DNA of 64,000 nt from Streptomyces rubellomurinus (GTDB taxonomy: Bacteria > Actinomycetota > Actinomycetes > Streptomycetales > Streptomycetaceae). Every line of letters begins with the position of its first letter. The stretch's first letter is position 1. Of the stretch, positions 43,315 through 52,320 are shown piece by piece. Under the pieces are notes generated by a model. That model was not told where the DNA came from. It ran no database searches and saw only the letters and a list, made by a program, of their open reading frames with translations. Both the position numbers and the translations under genes were made by a program. Where the stretch lies: positions 47,017 to 111,016 of the forward strand of contig NZ_JZKH01000015.1 of assembly GCF_000961885.1 (NCBI RefSeq), given 5' to 3'.

Positions 43315-45002
43315 TGAGCCCGGTGCAGCGCCCGCCTGGGCGACCTGGCCTGGGGCTGGCCAGCCCTCACGAACTAGCCACACACGCAGGGAAAAGCGTC
43401 GCGGAGCAGGGGGGAAACGCGGTGGACGCCGCGGTGGCCGCCGCGATCACTCTGTCGGTCGTCCTCCCTCATCAGTGTGGCATCGGCGGTGACTTGATGG
43501 CACTCGTGGCTGTGCCCGACGGGCGGGTCCTGGCGGTCAACGCCACCGGAGCGGCGCCTGCGGGGGTCACCCCCGCCGATTTGGCAACCGTAGGGGCAAT
43601 GCCAACCAGAGGGCCAGACACGGTGACGGTACCGGGAGCTGCCGCTGGCTGGGCCACCCTGTCCCGGCTCGCGGGGCGTCTCCCCTTCCCGCGACTGTTC
43701 GACTTCGCGGTCGCGTGTGCCACAGAGGGGGTTCCCGTGTCGCCAGATTTGGCTCGTGTGCTCTCACACGAACAGGAACTCCTCGCGCGGGACCCCGGCA
43801 TGCGGGCGGTGTTCTATCCCGGCGGGGTGCCGCCAGTGGTCAACTCCGTTCTGGCGCAGCCGGCGCTCGCGAGAACGCTTGAGGCCGTCGCGGAAACACA
43901 TACCTCTGCCCTGTATGGCGGTAATGTCGGAAAGGCCCTCGTTACCTTCCTACGCGGGCATGGCTCTGCGTTGAGCACCGGGGATCTGGCCCGGCACGAG
44001 ACAGAGATCACGGTGCCGATCGGGAGGGTCTTCGGCGGGGAGGAGTACCTCACCGCCCCCCCGAATTCCCAGGGGGTGCATTTGTTGCAGATCCTTGGTG
44101 CACTCGACGCCCTCCCCTCGAACCTCGACCCCCTCGGCTCCGCCGCGAGGGTGTATGCCCGCGTGTTCCAGGCGGCTGCGGATGACCGTGCTGCCTACCT
44201 TGCAGATCCCCGGGCCGCCCCCGTCGACATCGAGTACCTACTGAGCGACGAGCGCATCGCGGAACTGTCATGCGACGCTCCGCAACTTACGCGGCATATC
44301 GCTTCGGCTCCCCCCTCGACAGGGGACACTGCGGCAGTCGTCTCGGCGGACGACGAAGGATATGCCGTCTCTCTGATCCAGAGCCTCTTCCAGAGCTTCG
44401 GTTCCGGGCTGCTCGATCCAGGGACGGGCATTGTTGCGCACAATCGCGGCTCCGCCTTTTCCCTCGATCCGGCATCACCCAATTACCTGCGAGGGGGGAA
44501 ACGCCCGGCGCATACACTCCTGCCAGTCATCACCCGCAGAGACGGTGAGATCACGGGGGCACACGGAACCATGGGTGGGCCCGCGCAGCCCCAGATTCAC
44601 GCACAGTTCGCCGCGCACCTCAAAGCCGGGATGGACGCGGCCGACGTCCTTCACCGCCCACGGTGGTCCGTCACGGGACGGGCGCCAGGAGACCTGACCG
44701 GGACGGTCGTCGCCGAGCACGAGGTTCCCGCGGACGCAGTAGACGCCCTTGGCAGTGCAGGCTTTCCAGTTGTACGGCGCAACGACGACGCGGTGGGGCA
44801 CGGCCAGATCGTGCGGCGTCGACCCGACGGCCTTTTCGCAGCTGCAGACCCGCGATCCGGCGGGACTGCGGTGACCTTACTCTCGCGCGCTGGGCGGGAG
44901 TCGCGTGACGACCAGGCTCCGGATCGCAGGGTCTCCAGTGGAGATACCAATCGGATGGAATCGACCAAATCGCGTGTAACTTCCTCTACCGAAGAAAGAT
45001 GA
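43314..45002 (+). CDS. Gamma-glutamyltransferase family protein
   Basis: A 562-aa Ntn-hydrolase. Opening ASPHELATHAGKSVAEQGGN with AVDAAVAAAI is typical; the self-processing nucleophile Thr is in STGDTAAVVSADDEGYAVSL, followed by SLFQSFGSG, and GGKRPAHTLLPVI and GTMGGPAQPQIHAQF match the small subunit. There is no signal peptide, so it should act in the cytoplasm. It could remove or transfer a gamma-glutamyl group during biosynthesis (maturation or self-protection), which fits oddly well with a LanB-type, glutamyl-tRNA-using neighbour; this link is inference. A weak hairpin at 45,003-45,018 follows. Confidence 0.88.
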   Translation: MSPVQRPPGRPGLGLASPHELATHAGKSVAEQGGNAVDAAVAAAITLSVVLPHQCGIGGDLMALVAVPDGRVLAVNATGAAPAGVTPADLATVGAMPTRGPDTVTVPGAAAGWATLSRLAGRLPFPRLFDFAVACATEGVPVSPDLARVLSHEQELLARDPGMRAVFYPGGVPPVVNSVLAQPALARTLEAVAETHTSALYGGNVGKALVTFLRGHGSALSTGDLARHETEITVPIGRVFGGEEYLTAPPNSQGVHLLQILGALDALPSNLDPLGSAARVYARVFQAAADDRAAYLADPRAAPVDIEYLLSDERIAELSCDAPQLTRHIASAPPSTGDTAAVVSADDEGYAVSLIQSLFQSFGSGLLDPGTGIVAHNRGSAFSLDPASPNYLRGGKRPAHTLLPVITRRDGEITGAHGTMGGPAQPQIHAQFAAHLKAGMDAADVLHRPRWSVTGRAPGDLTGTVVAEHEVPADAVDALGSAGFPVVRRNDDAVGHGQIVRRRPDGLFAAADPRSGGTAVTLLSRAGRESRDDQAPDRRVSSGDTNRMESTKSRVTSSTEER

Positions 45003-45337
45003 AGCCGACAAGTCGGTTTATCGAGGTACGCCCATCAGGACCAAGCCCGTCTTGCCGCTCCTACGGCAAATGATCTTCACTGCGATAACATTGCCGCCAC
45101 TTCGGGCTGTCGACCCCCGCCGATGCAGAGCCTGCGGCTCTAAACACAGATTTCGGAAATTACGCCGGCGGACGAAATACCTGCGGGGACTAGTACTCCG
45201 CACTCTTCGATTCGCCCCTACTGCCCTGGGGCGGCATCCACTTATCTTCGGCAGACAACTGTCACTCTCCCCTCGCCGATCGCAGCGGCGGTCGTGGAAA
45301 TCCTATCGATCTGTATTCTTATCAAGGAGCCCGCATC
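45003..45337 (+). promoter_or_regulatory. Upstream region of the SARP gene
   Basis: This 335-bp stretch has no gene. It likely holds the SARP promoter; a TATTCT box at about 45,313-45,318 is a possible -10 only about 20 bp before the GTG, next to the AAGGAG ribosome site. Confidence 0.4.
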
Positions 45338-46114
45338 GTGCGATACGAAATGCTGGGGACCCTTCGGGTCGTCGACAATGAATCGTGCAGGACGGCCGCT
45401 GGCAAGAAGTTCGAGACGGTTCTCGCCACGCTTCTCATCCGTTCGCCCGAGATCGTCACCTCTGAGCAGCTCACGATGGAGATTTGGGGAGCCCGCCCGC
45501 CCGGCCGCGCGTCGGCCGGTCTCCACGTGTACATCTCCCGACTGCGGAAGTTCCTCGTGTCGCAGGATCAGCCCGTGAGCCCGGTAGGCACCAAACCGTC
45601 CGGGTACACCTTGCGGGTTGGGGACGACGAGGTGGACTTCGCCGAGTTTCTGCAACTCGTCGAACAGGGTCGCAGGTACGTGCGGGAAGGCAGGTTCACT
45701 GCCGCCACGTCATGTCTCGACAAGGCGCTCAGCCTGTGGCGCGGCCCGGTTCTCGGTGGCCACGGCAGAGGGCCGATCACCAGCGGGTTCATCACCAGGA
45801 TGGACGAGACGCGCCTGGAAGGGCTGGAGCTGATGACCAATGCCCAGCTGGGGCTGGGCCTGCACCGGGAACTCGTCGGCAGGCTCTACTCGCTCACCTC
45901 CGAGCACCCATTGTGCGAGGCATTCCATCGCCAGCTAATGATCGCGCTGTACCGCTCGGAGCGCCAGGCGGACGCGCTGAAGGCGTATCACGTAGCGCGC
46001 ACCACACTCAGGGAGGAACTGGGCGTGGAACCGGGCCGGGCGCTCAGAGAACTACAGCAGGCCATCCTGCAGGATGATCACCGCCTCAGCCCCTCTGCCG
46101 CCCTTACGGCCTGA
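45338..46114 (+). CDS. SARP-family transcriptional activator (cluster regulator)
   Basis: A 258-aa regulator of the AfsR/DnrI/RedD type: N-terminal OmpR-like winged helix (LATLLIRSPEIVTSEQLTME, HVYISRLRKFL, GYTLRVGDDEVDFAEF) followed by a bacterial transcriptional activation domain with TPR-like helices (ALSLWRGPVLG, HPLCEAFHRQLMIALYRSER, LREELGVEPG). There is no ATPase extension. GTG start with AAGGAG upstream. It lies at the end of the peptide operon and probably activates the promoter with the 22-bp tandem repeats at 17,333. Confidence 0.9.
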   Translation: MRYEMLGTLRVVDNESCRTAAGKKFETVLATLLIRSPEIVTSEQLTMEIWGARPPGRASAGLHVYISRLRKFLVSQDQPVSPVGTKPSGYTLRVGDDEVDFAEFLQLVEQGRRYVREGRFTAATSCLDKALSLWRGPVLGGHGRGPITSGFITRMDETRLEGLELMTNAQLGLGLHRELVGRLYSLTSEHPLCEAFHRQLMIALYRSERQADALKAYHVARTTLREELGVEPGRALRELQQAILQDDHRLSPSAALTA

Positions 46115-46202
46115 GGGCCCACGCCGCCCCGCACCAAGGCAACCCACTGCCAGGCTCGCCGGCCCGGTACGAACCGTACTCGGGCACGGCTGTCGGTAAG
46201 CT

Positions 46203-47636
46203 TCACCCAGCCGGGTCGTCGTCCGCGCGGGCATGGGCTCGACTGTTGTGCAGGTAGCGGGCGGGTCCGCTTGCATCTCCGACGAAGCTCAGCGTGCGGT
46301 AGGGCCCATGCCCCTTACCCTCGGCTACGAAAGTGTCCTCCCGGAGCCAGGCATACCGCTCCGGCCGGCCGGCTCCCTGGGGCCGCCCGGCCTCCCGCGG
46401 GCTCGTGGCGCGGATGTCGAGACCGTGGCCCTCGGGTGCCGGGGAGACCCTGAAGGTACCGTGCGGCCCCCGATAGGTCCCGGCATAGCGCTGTGCCTTC
46501 GTGGCCGGCAACCGCGTAAGGGGTTCCGGCGGTACCGGGGTTCGGGGCATCCGTACGCCGCACACCTCCTCGACCAGCCTGGGCACGGTATCCTCATACA
46601 TTGCGCGATCCCGGCCGCCATTGACCGCTAGCACCACTGACAGGCCGCGGTCGGGCAGGTTTCGCACGAAGAGGGACTGCCCGCTGTACTCCCCGTCATG
46701 GCCGAACGCGCGGGCGCTGCCGCAGTCCCACAAGGCCCAGCCGAGACTCCAATGGTCCGCCATCGTGGACCCCGGCACCGCTACCTCGGGGCGGGTCATG
46801 GCCGCCCGCGATTCTGCGCTGAGGAAGCGAGAGGCGGCGTCACCGGGGTCGGGCCGCAGATAAGCCTCGCAGAAGGCCAGCACAGCCAGGCAAGACATCC
46901 GGAGTTTAGCTCCGGTCGGTGAGCACGAACGCTGCGGCTGCTGGACCGGGATCACGACATGGGTCTCGTCCGCCACCACGGTGTGTCCGACACTGTTGCG
47001 GAAGAACATCGCCTCATCACTCGTCACAGCAACGCCGTCGAGCTTCAGCGGCAGCGTGACGTGGTCCCGCACCTGTTGTTCCCACGTCGCGCCGTCCACA
47101 GTCGCGAGCACGTGACCGAGCAGATTGAAACCCGCGTTGCAGTACGAGAAGAGCTCCCCTGGGGGGTGGAGCTGAGAGACTTGGGAGAGTGAGTCCACGT
47201 AGCGGCCAAGCGCGTCGTCACCCGGGCCGAAATCGGACATGCTCTCGCCGTTGAACCCCCCGCGGTGGCTCAACAGGTGGCGGATCGTCAGGTGCTCCGA
47301 AGCTTCCCGATCTGCGAGGGTGAAGCCCGGAAGGTACCGACGCACCGGTTGGTCCAGGGAGAGCGCGCCCTTCTCCACCAACCGCAGGGTGAGGGCGCTG
47401 GTCCACACCTTCGCCAGGGACCCGACGCCCACCAGGGTGTCTGGCGTCATCTCCAAGTGGGTGCGCTGGTTGGCGAGGCCGAACGCGGCAGTCCTGCGGT
47501 GCCCGTCGTGCGACACGGCGATCACCGCGCCGGGTACGCCATGTCGCGCTGCCGTTGTCCGCAGCAGGTCCGCAAGATCCGTGTCCCCGTGTGTCTTTGC
47601 TGCCTGCGGTGTGGGGTGCTCCGGCGTCACGGTCAT
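46203..47636 (-). CDS. Class C beta-lactamase-fold serine hydrolase (possible acyltransferase)
   Basis: A 477-aa member of the beta-lactamase/transpeptidase-like family. Nucleophile motif SLAK in VGVGSLAKVWTS, tyrosine motif YCN in LFSYCNAGFN, third motif HDG in AFGHDGEYSGQ; a C-terminal lipocalin-like part begins near KAQRYAGTYRGP. No signal peptide is evident, so it is likely cytoplasmic. AGGAGG precedes ATG 47,634-47,636. It is the last gene after the carrier protein. Enzymes of this fold (for example LovD) can transfer acyl groups from carrier proteins, so it may move the pyrrole acyl group; self-resistance is another option. Confidence 0.85.
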   Translation of the reverse strand: MTVTPEHPTPQAAKTHGDTDLADLLRTTAARHGVPGAVIAVSHDGHRRTAAFGLANQRTHLEMTPDTLVGVGSLAKVWTSALTLRLVEKGALSLDQPVRRYLPGFTLADREASEHLTIRHLLSHRGGFNGESMSDFGPGDDALGRYVDSLSQVSQLHPPGELFSYCNAGFNLLGHVLATVDGATWEQQVRDHVTLPLKLDGVAVTSDEAMFFRNSVGHTVVADETHVVIPVQQPQRSCSPTGAKLRMSCLAVLAFCEAYLRPDPGDAASRFLSAESRAAMTRPEVAVPGSTMADHWSLGWALWDCGSARAFGHDGEYSGQSLFVRNLPDRGLSVVLAVNGGRDRAMYEDTVPRLVEEVCGVRMPRTPVPPEPLTRLPATKAQRYAGTYRGPHGTFRVSPAPEGHGLDIRATSPREAGRPQGAGRPERYAWLREDTFVAEGKGHGPYRTLSFVGDASGPARYLHNSRAHARADDDPAG

Positions 47637-47697
47637 GGTGGGTCGTCCCTCCTGTGCGCTGGTACGGCGATCCGACTGCTGAGTCACGGCGGGTCGG

Positions 47698-47958
47698 TTA
47701 GTGCACGACGAGTGCGGCGATCTTGCGCACATTGCGAAAGTTCGCGCCGCTGATCTGTGTCATGGGGATGTCGGTGGACAACTCCCTGCGAATGAACGCA
47801 AGCAGCACTACGATACGCATCGAGTCGATAACGCCCCATTCCAGGAGCGGCGTACCCTCGTCCAGTTCGCGGTCGGGATCTCCGGAAAGGAACGTCTCAC
47901 GGATGAACTCAATGAGTTTGTCCTTGACGACCTGCTCCGAAAGGTGTGCGGCGGTCAT
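47698..47958 (-). CDS. Stand-alone peptidyl carrier protein (PltL-like)
   Basis: An 86-aa carrier. The phosphopantetheine Ser lies in WGVIDSMRIVVLLAFI (DSM). The acidic N-terminal half (SGDPDRELDEGTPLLEW) is typical of the type II carriers that hold proline during pyrrole formation. It overlaps the adenylation gene (ATGA). It should be primed by a phosphopantetheinyl transferase from elsewhere; none is in the window. Confidence 0.9.
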   Translation of the reverse strand: MTAAHLSEQVVKDKLIEFIRETFLSGDPDRELDEGTPLLEWGVIDSMRIVVLLAFIRRELSTDIPMTQISGANFRNVRKIAALVVH

Positions 47959-49442
47959 CGCAGTTTCTCCTTCGTAGCGCTGTCCGCCCTGGCCGCAAGG
48001 GCCGTGCGGTCGATCTTCCCGTTACTAGTGCGAGGGAGTGCGGGAACGTGGTGGACGACGTCCGGGATCATGTAGCGGGGCAGCCGTTCTGCGACGTGCC
48101 GCTTGAGGGACAGCACTCCCGGGGCCGCCCCACCTCTGGTGGCCACGAAGACGTCGAGGTGACGCAAGAGCCCTGCTCCTGCCACGACGGCGGCGACCTC
48201 CAAAACCTCCGGGTGCTGGGCGATGGTGGCCTCCACCTCGCCCAGCTCCACCCGGTGGCCACGCAGCTTCACCAGACCGTCCTGCCGGCCGAGGTAGTCG
48301 AAAGAGCCGTCCGGAAGCACGCGCACGAGGTCTCCTGTGCGATACGGGCCGGTGAGAGGGGGGCGACCCCAATAGCCCGGCATGACAGTCGGCCCCGTGA
48401 CAAGGAGTTCGCCCTCCTCCCCAACTCCGGCTGTCTGTCCGTTGTCGGTCACAGCCCAGACAGTGTTGCCGGAGCTGGCCTTCCCGATCGGCGGGGGCCG
48501 GTCCATTTCGAGCGTGGCGGTAGTCACCTCATGAAAGGTGCACACATTCGTCTCGGTCGGTCCGTACAGGTTCAGTAGGCGCGCCCCGGTCCACGCGGCC
48601 AGTTCACGCACCGTGGGGATGGGACAGGGCTCGCCGGCGAACAGCACCGCGCGCAGGCAGGGCGGAGCATGGTCGTCCAGCAGGCCGCCCTCGCGGATCA
48701 TCAGCGACAGGGCGGAGGGCACCGAGTACCAGATACTGATCCCGCGTTCGCGCAGGAAGCGGGTTAGGTGCTCCGGGGCGTAGCTGAGTTCCGTGGGCAC
48801 CAGATGCACCGAAGCTCCGGCGGCGAAGGCGCCATAGAGGTCAAGGACCGAGAGGTCGAATCCGAAAGGTGCGTGGTTGGCGAACCGGTCCTCCGGCAGC
48901 GCTGCCAGCTCCGTGACCCACCAGTCCACGAACGCCCGGGCGTTGCCGTGGGTGACTCGCACCCCTTTGGGGCGCCCCGTTGATCCTGACGTGTAGAGGA
49001 TATAGGCGGGGTCCTCCGCCGCGCTCGGGTGGTCGAAGGGGCCCGCCGGGGCAGCGAAGTCGCCCCCGAGCACGAGGCGTTGGGGACACCCGCGCGCGGC
49101 GGGGGCCAGGCGAGGTGCGTTCTCGGGGTCGGTGCACACGGCCGCCGGCAAGCAGTCGCGCACGATCGCGGCCACCCGGGCCGGGGGGATGCTGCCGTCG
49201 ACGGGTACATAGACGGCGCCGAGACGGAGGACGGCCTGCATCGCCGCAACACACTCCGCGGACTTGCTCGCCCACACCACGACCCGGTCTCCGACGCTGA
49301 CGTGCTGGGCGGCCAGGTGTCCGGCGAGCGCGTCGGCGCGCTGGCTCAGCTCGCGGTAGGTCACCGTGGCGTCCGGGCCGCTGACCGCGACCCGCTCGGG
49401 ATGGCGGGCCGCCGCTTCCAGTACCAATTGGTGCAGGCTCAC
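47955..49442 (-). CDS. L-prolyl-AMP ligase-like adenylation enzyme (PltF-like)
   Basis: A 495-aa free-standing adenylation enzyme. Core motifs: YILYTSGSTGRPKGV, FGFDLSVLDLYGAF, LYGPTETNVCT, TGDLVRVLPDGSFDYLGRQD and NGKIDRTAL. The block FVDWWVTELAALPEDRFANH closely resembles prolyl-AMP ligases of pyoluteorin- and hormaomycin-type pathways, which load proline onto a free carrier. GTG 49,440-49,442 (VSLHQLVLEA) overlaps the dehydrogenase stop. With the adjacent carrier and dehydrogenase this forms the standard pyrrole-2-carboxyl set. Confidence 0.88.
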   Translation of the reverse strand: MSLHQLVLEAAARHPERVAVSGPDATVTYRELSQRADALAGHLAAQHVSVGDRVVVWASKSAECVAAMQAVLRLGAVYVPVDGSIPPARVAAIVRDCLPAAVCTDPENAPRLAPAARGCPQRLVLGGDFAAPAGPFDHPSAAEDPAYILYTSGSTGRPKGVRVTHGNARAFVDWWVTELAALPEDRFANHAPFGFDLSVLDLYGAFAAGASVHLVPTELSYAPEHLTRFLRERGISIWYSVPSALSLMIREGGLLDDHAPPCLRAVLFAGEPCPIPTVRELAAWTGARLLNLYGPTETNVCTFHEVTTATLEMDRPPPIGKASSGNTVWAVTDNGQTAGVGEEGELLVTGPTVMPGYWGRPPLTGPYRTGDLVRVLPDGSFDYLGRQDGLVKLRGHRVELGEVEATIAQHPEVLEVAAVVAGAGLLRHLDVFVATRGGAAPGVLSLKRHVAERLPRYMIPDVVHHVPALPRTSNGKIDRTALAARADSATKEKLR

Positions 49443-50581
49443 AACCCGGCCTCCCGGGCGATCAGCTCGCTCTGGATCTCGGTTGTCCCGGAGAAGAGGG
49501 TTGCCGGGATGCTGTCGCGCAGCTGCGCCTCGATGCCGCCGCCGCACAAGTAACCCGCTCCGCCGAAGATCTGTACGGCGTCCAGGGAGTTGGCTACCGC
49601 TGCTTCGGATACGGCCGTCTTGGACAGGGCGATGGAGGTCTCATCGTGCCGTTCGTGGTCCAGGAGCCAACAGGCGCGGTAGAGCAGCAGTCTGGCGCCC
49701 TCCAGTCGCAAGCGCATGCGCGCGACGCGGTGCGAGACCGCCTGGTACTTGCCGATCTCCCTGCCGAACTGGCGCCGGACGCCAGCATGTTCCGTGCACT
49801 GCTGCAACTGCCTTGCCAGTAGACCAAGATAGAGCGCGGGCAGGCAGGAGCGCTCCCATCTCATGGAGTGCTGGAACACGGCGCTGCCCTGCCCCTCCTC
49901 GCCCAAGCGGTATCGCTCCGGGACCGCGCACGCATCGAACCGCACCTCACCCGCTGGGCATCCCCACAGCCCCATCTTGGGGAGCGGGTCGCCCACCGCG
50001 ACCCCGGGCAGCTCGCAGGGCACGGCGAAGGCGCTGATCCCGAGAAAGCCCGCCCGCCTGTCGGTCGTGGCGTAGCTGACGAGGACGTCGGCCAGCGGGG
50101 CGTTGCTGGCGAAGGTCTTCACGCCGTCCAGAACGTACGCCTCGCCGTCCACCGTCGCCGTCGTGTCCAGCCGGCCCACGTCCGACCCGGCAGCAGCCTC
50201 GGTCATGGCGTTCGCCGCGATCAGCGTGCCGTCGGCCATGCCCAGCAGGAGCTGGTCTCGGGTCTCCGGGGTGGCGAAGGCCGCAACCGGCACGCCGCAG
50301 GCCAGCAGGTGCGCCGCAACTCCGAAGGCCAGCCCGGTGTCCGGACAATGCTCGCCGAACGCTTCCAGGCACAGTGCCGTGTCCAGCGCCCCCAAACCGC
50401 CGCCGCCGTGGCTGACCGGCAGGCACAGGCCGGTCAACCCCAGTTCAGCCGCCTTGGCCCAGTCGGCGCGGTCGAAGTGGTCATCGGGCCCGGCCCGAAG
50501 CCGCCCGGGGGAAAGGGTCCGCACGCCCTCAGCGATCGCCTCCCGGCGCATTCTCTGGGCGGCGGTGAGGTCGAAGTCCAT
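49439..50581 (-). CDS. Prolyl-S-carrier dehydrogenase (acyl-CoA dehydrogenase family, PltE-like)
   Basis: A 380-aa flavoprotein with the acyl-CoA dehydrogenase fold: ANAMTEAAAGSDVGRLDTTA, VLDGVKTFASNAPLADVLVS, RRQFGREIGKYQAVSHRVAR, AVQIFGGAGYLCGG and LFSGTTEIQSELIAREAGL. In this context it would oxidise carrier-bound proline by four electrons to pyrrole-2-carboxylate. ATG 50,579-50,581 has GGAG upstream. It is coupled to the prolyl-AMP ligase. Confidence 0.88.
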   Translation of the reverse strand: MDFDLTAAQRMRREAIAEGVRTLSPGRLRAGPDDHFDRADWAKAAELGLTGLCLPVSHGGGGLGALDTALCLEAFGEHCPDTGLAFGVAAHLLACGVPVAAFATPETRDQLLLGMADGTLIAANAMTEAAAGSDVGRLDTTATVDGEAYVLDGVKTFASNAPLADVLVSYATTDRRAGFLGISAFAVPCELPGVAVGDPLPKMGLWGCPAGEVRFDACAVPERYRLGEEGQGSAVFQHSMRWERSCLPALYLGLLARQLQQCTEHAGVRRQFGREIGKYQAVSHRVARMRLRLEGARLLLYRACWLLDHERHDETSIALSKTAVSEAAVANSLDAVQIFGGAGYLCGGGIEAQLRDSIPATLFSGTTEIQSELIAREAGL

Positions 50582-50736
50582 GGGCGTCACCGCTCCTTCC
50601 GGCTTGTTGTGGTGTCGGCGGAGGGCCCGCCTACGGGTTCCCGCTGCTGGTGCGTCGCGGTTGCGCCTGGTGGCGCATCGGCGCGCTCGGGTGGCCGGGT
50701 CGGTCACCTGAACTCCCGAGGCTGCGTGCGCGGGGT

Positions 50737-52080
50737 TCAGAACGACGGAGGGTTCATGGCGCGGATGGTGCCCAGATAGGGGTGCCACAGGTGGTCTGGG
50801 TTGGACTCCACCTCCTGCACCATCTCGCGCATCGCGGTCAGCGCCTTTGGCTCGTCCTCGTCGTAGAAGTCGCCCTGGAGCATCTTGAGGACGTCGAGCC
50901 GGTAGCGGGGGTCCTGCACGAACGCCGTGAAGAGCACGTTCAGCCGGTAGTAGATGGAGATGAACTCGTACCAGTTGCGGGCCGCCCGCCGCAGCTTCGT
51001 CTCGAACGCGGCGAACCGGGGGCGGGAGAAGTCCCCTGCCTTGTTGGCGGCGATGATGTCCTTGGCCGCTAGGCGCGCGCTGTTTAGCGCGACGCTCACG
51101 CCGCTGGAGAAGATCGGATCCACGAAACGGGCGGCGTCCCCCACCATGACGAAGCGGTCACCGCAGATCTGCTTCATGGCGTAGCTGTAGTCGCCCTCGG
51201 TCTTGAACTCCCGCAGGCGCTTCGCCTCCTGGAGACCCTCCCTCAGGTCCGGGCGGCTGGAGACGAAGTCCCAGAAGAACTTCTCCCGGTCATCCTTGGC
51301 CGCCGCGAACCGTTCCTTTTGGGTGACCACGCCCACGCTGGTGATGGTGTCGTCAATCGGGATCTGCCAGACCCAGGAGTCCTCGATGGGCAGGAAGTGG
51401 ACGTGGATGTAGTCCTCGGTCCCGGTGTTGACCGCCATCTTCGTGCGGTCGAGTCCCTCGAACCAGGTATGAATTGCGTACTGGTTGAAGACCGGGTCCG
51501 GGACCTTGAGCTTGAGCTGGCGGCCGAGGACCGTGTGCCGCCCGGAGGCATCGACGACCATTCGGGTGGTGAAGTCGACGCTGCGCGGGCCCAGTCGGCA
51601 GTGCAGCGTGACCAGTTTCGGATCGGAGTCAAAATCCGCCCTGAGGACGCGGGCCCCGGAGAAGACGTCGGCGCCCCGGCTCTCAGCGTGCTTGAGGAGA
51701 ATGAGGTCGAACTTGGCCCGGTCAACATGGTAGGTGTAGTCCCGGTCGACCTCTGGCTGGTCGCGTTCCACGAACATGACCTCTGCGGCCCAACTGTGAT
51801 CCAGGCCAGTGAAGCCATTCCTCGGGAGGTCACGGGTCTCGGCTGATGTCCAGGCCGCACCGTACTTCTTGGGAAACCCCGCGTTGTCGATGTCGTTCAT
51901 GACGCCGATCTCGGTCAGCACCGGAGTAGTAGCGGGCACCAATGATTCGCCGACGTGTGGCCGCGGGAAGAGCTCACTCTCGAAGACCGCCACGCGTAGG
52001 CCGGCGGATGCCAGGTACGACGCGGCGGTCGAGCCCGCCGGTCCGCCACCGATGACCGCAACATCGAAGTCAGCTTCCAC
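50737..52080 (-). CDS. FADH2-dependent halogenase (carrier-bound pyrrole type)
   Basis: A 447-aa flavin-dependent halogenase. FAD loop VAVIGGGPAGSTAASYLASA at the N-terminus, the halogenase motif WVWQIP (WxWxIP) at about residue 205, and GDAARFVDPIFSSGVSVAL. The lineage resembles PltA-type enzymes that halogenate pyrrolyl-carrier thioesters. The number and position of halogens cannot be read. GTG 52,078-52,080 with AGGGGGAG upstream was chosen; an in-frame ATG is at 52,140. It needs a flavin reductase, not seen nearby. It shares direction with the pyrrole genes after a 155-bp gap. Confidence 0.92.
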   Translation of the reverse strand: MEADFDVAVIGGGPAGSTAASYLASAGLRVAVFESELFPRPHVGESLVPATTPVLTEIGVMNDIDNAGFPKKYGAAWTSAETRDLPRNGFTGLDHSWAAEVMFVERDQPEVDRDYTYHVDRAKFDLILLKHAESRGADVFSGARVLRADFDSDPKLVTLHCRLGPRSVDFTTRMVVDASGRHTVLGRQLKLKVPDPVFNQYAIHTWFEGLDRTKMAVNTGTEDYIHVHFLPIEDSWVWQIPIDDTITSVGVVTQKERFAAAKDDREKFFWDFVSSRPDLREGLQEAKRLREFKTEGDYSYAMKQICGDRFVMVGDAARFVDPIFSSGVSVALNSARLAAKDIIAANKAGDFSRPRFAAFETKLRRAARNWYEFISIYYRLNVLFTAFVQDPRYRLDVLKMLQGDFYDEDEPKALTAMREMVQEVESNPDHLWHPYLGTIRAMNPPSF

Positions 52081-52218
52081 ATGCTCCCCCTTGGGTGTTG
52101 CACAACCGGAGTTCTCGGACCAGAGGAAAGCCTGGCGCATGGCGCTAACACCGAGCTAAGCGGCGGCCAAGCCCGGAGGCGGGCGGGGTCCAGAGCGTGC
52201 CCGGCGTCGGTTCGACAC

Positions 52219-52236
52219 GGCATGTGACGTCATGCC
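52219..52236. promoter_or_regulatory. 18-bp inverted repeat upstream of the halogenase
   Basis: GGCATG and CATGCC arms surround TGACGT. It lies about 140 bp upstream of the halogenase start in the halogenase operon's promoter region (52,081-52,278). Candidate operator. Confidence 0.4.
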
Positions 52237-52278
52237 ACCAAACCGATGTCGGTAGCGAACTTCCCAGAGACCGGTCCC

Positions 52279-52318
52279 CGCGGCCGCCGCTGCCGTGCGC
52301 ACGGCAGCGGCGGCCGCG
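52279..52318 (-). terminator. Perfect 40-bp palindrome ending the exporter gene
   Basis: Arms 52,279-52,298 and 52,299-52,318 are fully complementary. It lies 2 bp past the exporter stop codon, so it is a very strong hairpin terminator that separates the MFS gene from the halogenase operon. Confidence 0.75.
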
Positions 52319-52320
52319 CC

